From Rhodoplanes sp. Z2-YC6860 (GTDB taxonomy: Bacteria > Pseudomonadota > Alphaproteobacteria > Rhizobiales > Xanthobacteraceae), in the NCBI RefSeq assembly GCF_001579845.1, contig NZ_CP007440.1:8082029-8146028 (forward strand): a stretch of 64,000 nucleotides of DNA, written 5' to 3'. Numbering within the stretch: position 1 is the stretch's first letter; each line of letters opens with the position of its first letter. The notes under the pieces are model-generated. The model was given only the letters and a program-made list of their open reading frames with translations. It was not told where the DNA came from and searched no databases. This document shows, in pieces, positions 62,574 to 64,000 of this stretch. The position numbers and the translations under genes are program-made.

Positions 62574-63704
62574 TCAGAACAGCTCCACTGGATCGGCGCG
62601 GCGCAGCACGCGGATGGCGATCAGCGCTGAGATCGTCGACATCACCCAGGTGACGGCCAGCACCGTGAGCAGCCGCGAGGGCGTCTGCGAAACCGGCAGC
62701 GGCGTGAAGGCGCTGACCAGCGCATAAATTCCAGTCGAGATCAGCGCCGCCGGCAGATAGCTGAGCGTGGCGATCAGGATCGCGAGCGTCACGACGATGC
62801 CGGCCAGCGCCGCGTCGGTGTAGCCGATCGCCTTCAGCGTGGCGTATTGCGGCAGATGCCGTGCGATCTGCGTGCTGAGGGTCTGATTGAGGATCACCAG
62901 GCCGACGATGAACGCGACGATGGTGCCAAAACCAAAGATCAGGCCGGTCGATGTGCGCGTCATCCAGTGATCGGTTTCGCGCGCGGCGAGCTCCTTGCGC
63001 GTCAACACGGCAGTGTCTTCCGGAAGAATCTGTCGGAGTTTCTCCGCGACCGCATCAGGATCGGCACCCGGACGCAACGTCAGCAAGCCGAGATTGATGT
63101 CACCCAGATTCCGGTTCGGAAACAGGCGGATCAAATTCAGATCGCTGGTCAGCACCACGCCGAGGCCGACGAATCCGATGCCCAGCCGGTACACGCCACC
63201 GATCGTCACGGCGCGCTTGGCAATCTCGATGCGGCGGCCGACCCGCAGGGCTCCAAGCTCGGGGCGCGAGGCACCGTCGACCAGAATGGTGTCCTGCTGT
63301 CTCAGGACCGAGGCCTTCTGCTCGATCTCGGGCACATCGAATACGCGATTGTTGGGATCGAACGCGATGACGAAGACGTCGCGCTGGACTCCGGTCTCGG
63401 CATTCAGCCAAAGCCCGCTGTCATGATAAACGGCCGCGGCCGTCGCGACCTCCGGCACCGCCAGGGCCTGATACAGCCGCCGCCGCGGAAAATCGTTCGA
63501 TTGCGCCTGGATGACGTAAGCGCTCGACGTCAGCAGAAGGTCGAAGCGCATGGCGTTGTAGAACAGCAATCCGCCGCGCGGCACGGACAGGTAGAACCCG
63601 AGCTGCAGGAAGATCAGCAGGATGGCGACGAACACACCGCCAACGGCGAGCGCTGCGCGCCCCTTTTCGTGCACGAGCATCCGCCATGCAACGCGAAGCT
63701 TCAC
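62574..63704 (-). CDS. DevC-like FtsX-domain ABC exporter permease (first)
   Basis: A 376-residue inner-membrane permease with an N-terminal helix (AALAVGGVFVAILLIFLQLGFYLSV), a periplasmic domain of about 200 residues and a C-terminal FtsX domain including FGTIVAFIVGLVILNQTLSTQIARHLPQYATLKAIGYTDAAL. The LPQYATLKAIGY motif is shared with the second permease and with cyanobacterial DevC, which exports glycolipids through a TolC-like channel. Its start overlaps the membrane-fusion gene stop by 4 nt (63701-63704), so expression is coupled. Substrate unknown. Confidence 0.93.
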   Translation of the reverse strand: MKLRVAWRMLVHEKGRAALAVGGVFVAILLIFLQLGFYLSVPRGGLLFYNAMRFDLLLTSSAYVIQAQSNDFPRRRLYQALAVPEVATAAAVYHDSGLWLNAETGVQRDVFVIAFDPNNRVFDVPEIEQKASVLRQQDTILVDGASRPELGALRVGRRIEIAKRAVTIGGVYRLGIGFVGLGVVLTSDLNLIRLFPNRNLGDINLGLLTLRPGADPDAVAEKLRQILPEDTAVLTRKELAARETDHWMTRTSTGLIFGFGTIVAFIVGLVILNQTLSTQIARHLPQYATLKAIGYTDAALAGIVVTLAILIATLSYLPAALISTGIYALVSAFTPLPVSQTPSRLLTVLAVTWVMSTISALIAIRVLRRADPVELF

Positions 63705-64000
63705 GGGCTCGCCGCGCGCGCGACAGCCGGCGACGTTTCAGTGGTGTTGATGACGACATCGACCGTGAGGTTGGTCAGCCGCACGGTCGGCCCTGCATCG
63801 TCGAGCTCGATCCAGACTTCGACCACCCGCGCATCGGCCCGCGCCGCGGGATCGACGTTGAGCACATCGTTCTTGTAGACCATGTTGCCGATACGAACGA
63901 CCTTGCCCGTGAGAGGGCGCTGTAACGCACGGCTGGCGATCGTTGCGGTCTGGCCGACGCTGACGCGCCCGATATCGGTCTCATAGACCTCCGCCACCGC
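63701..64000 (-). CDS. HlyD/DevB-like membrane fusion protein (partial; start lies beyond the window)
   Basis: Only the C-terminal 100 or so residues are visible, reading in from the window edge. The stretch AEVYETDIGRVSVGQTATIASRALQRPLTGKVVRIGNMVYKNDVLNVDP is the beta-barrel domain of an HlyD/DevB membrane-fusion protein, ending VVINTTETSPAVARAASP. It would bridge the two permeases to an outer-membrane TolC channel. It is the most upstream visible gene of the exporter operon and overlaps the next start by 4 nt. Confidence 0.88.
   Translation of the reverse strand, partial: AVAEVYETDIGRVSVGQTATIASRALQRPLTGKVVRIGNMVYKNDVLNVDPAARADARVVEVWIELDDAGPTVRLTNLTVDVVINTTETSPAVARAASP

Overview
The window is GC-rich chromosomal DNA from an alphaproteobacterium, most likely a Hyphomicrobiales (Bradyrhizobium / Pseudolabrys / Xanthobacteraceae-like) member. 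This rests on the combination of GlnD, a RegB/RegA (ActS/ActR) redox pair, an MmcB repair protein, intracellular PHB depolymerase, many Bug-type tricarboxylate-transporter receptors and many NitT/TauT and Liv ABC importers. I see no rRNA, tRNA, CRISPR array, integrase or transposase gene. Nearly all of the sequence is coding on both strands, with short gaps and many 1-4 nt start/stop overlaps.

Layout. 1-2802: three tandem Bug receptors, the first cut by the window edge. 2857-14173: mostly core genes (membrane protein, Zn alcohol dehydrogenase, glnD, lysine-rich small secreted protein, class A penicillin-binding protein, Bcr/CflA efflux pump, YgjP-like metalloprotein, phaZ). 14360-16325: an ABC-2 exporter whose two genes are separated by a palindromic repeat element and whose ATPase carries a 12-bp minisatellite. 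16355-18326: regB-regA. 18464-22603: Bug-like receptor, NHL propeller, haem-c chemoreceptor. 22685-25499: mtnA, M20 peptidase, mmcB in an overlapping run. 25694-29871: VWA protein, alpha/beta hydrolase, TSUP permease, glutaryl-CoA dehydrogenase.

30002-42726 is a catabolic/uptake island: Rieske oxygenase, NAD(P) epimerase, amidohydrolase with an extra C-terminal domain, a small Rieske ferredoxin, two sets of NitT/TauT permease plus ATPase, three substrate-binding proteins (two of them close paralogues), a luciferase-like flavin monooxygenase and a PuuE-like deacetylase-fold protein. The content suggests import and oxidative/hydrolytic breakdown of a small nitrogen- or sulfur-containing organic compound; the substrate is unknown. 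42774-50288 is a second uptake unit: GntR regulator, SnoaL-like protein, LivK, LivH, a single polypeptide fusing LivM-LivG-LivF, and a cytosine-deaminase-like amidohydrolase. A 24-bp inverted repeat at 44215-44238 is a candidate operator.

50346-57752 looks like a cell-surface cluster: a FecR-domain secreted protein, a TPR plus beta-barrel outer-membrane protein (Slam-like architecture), two tandem paralogous proteins that each contain two DXD glycosyltransferase domains, and a divergent UGT-like glycosyltransferase. 57904-60228 is tex. 60248-64000 is a DevBCA-like exporter with two different FtsX-type permeases and an ATPase fused to a cyclic-nucleotide-binding domain; its membrane-fusion subunit runs off the end.

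Two families of intergenic palindromic repeats occur: three copies of a GTCATTCCGG-ended element (18348, 20692, 27744) and two of a TCACCCTCCCC-ended element (15211 complete, 43551 truncated). All functional statements come from reading the translations; no database search was run.
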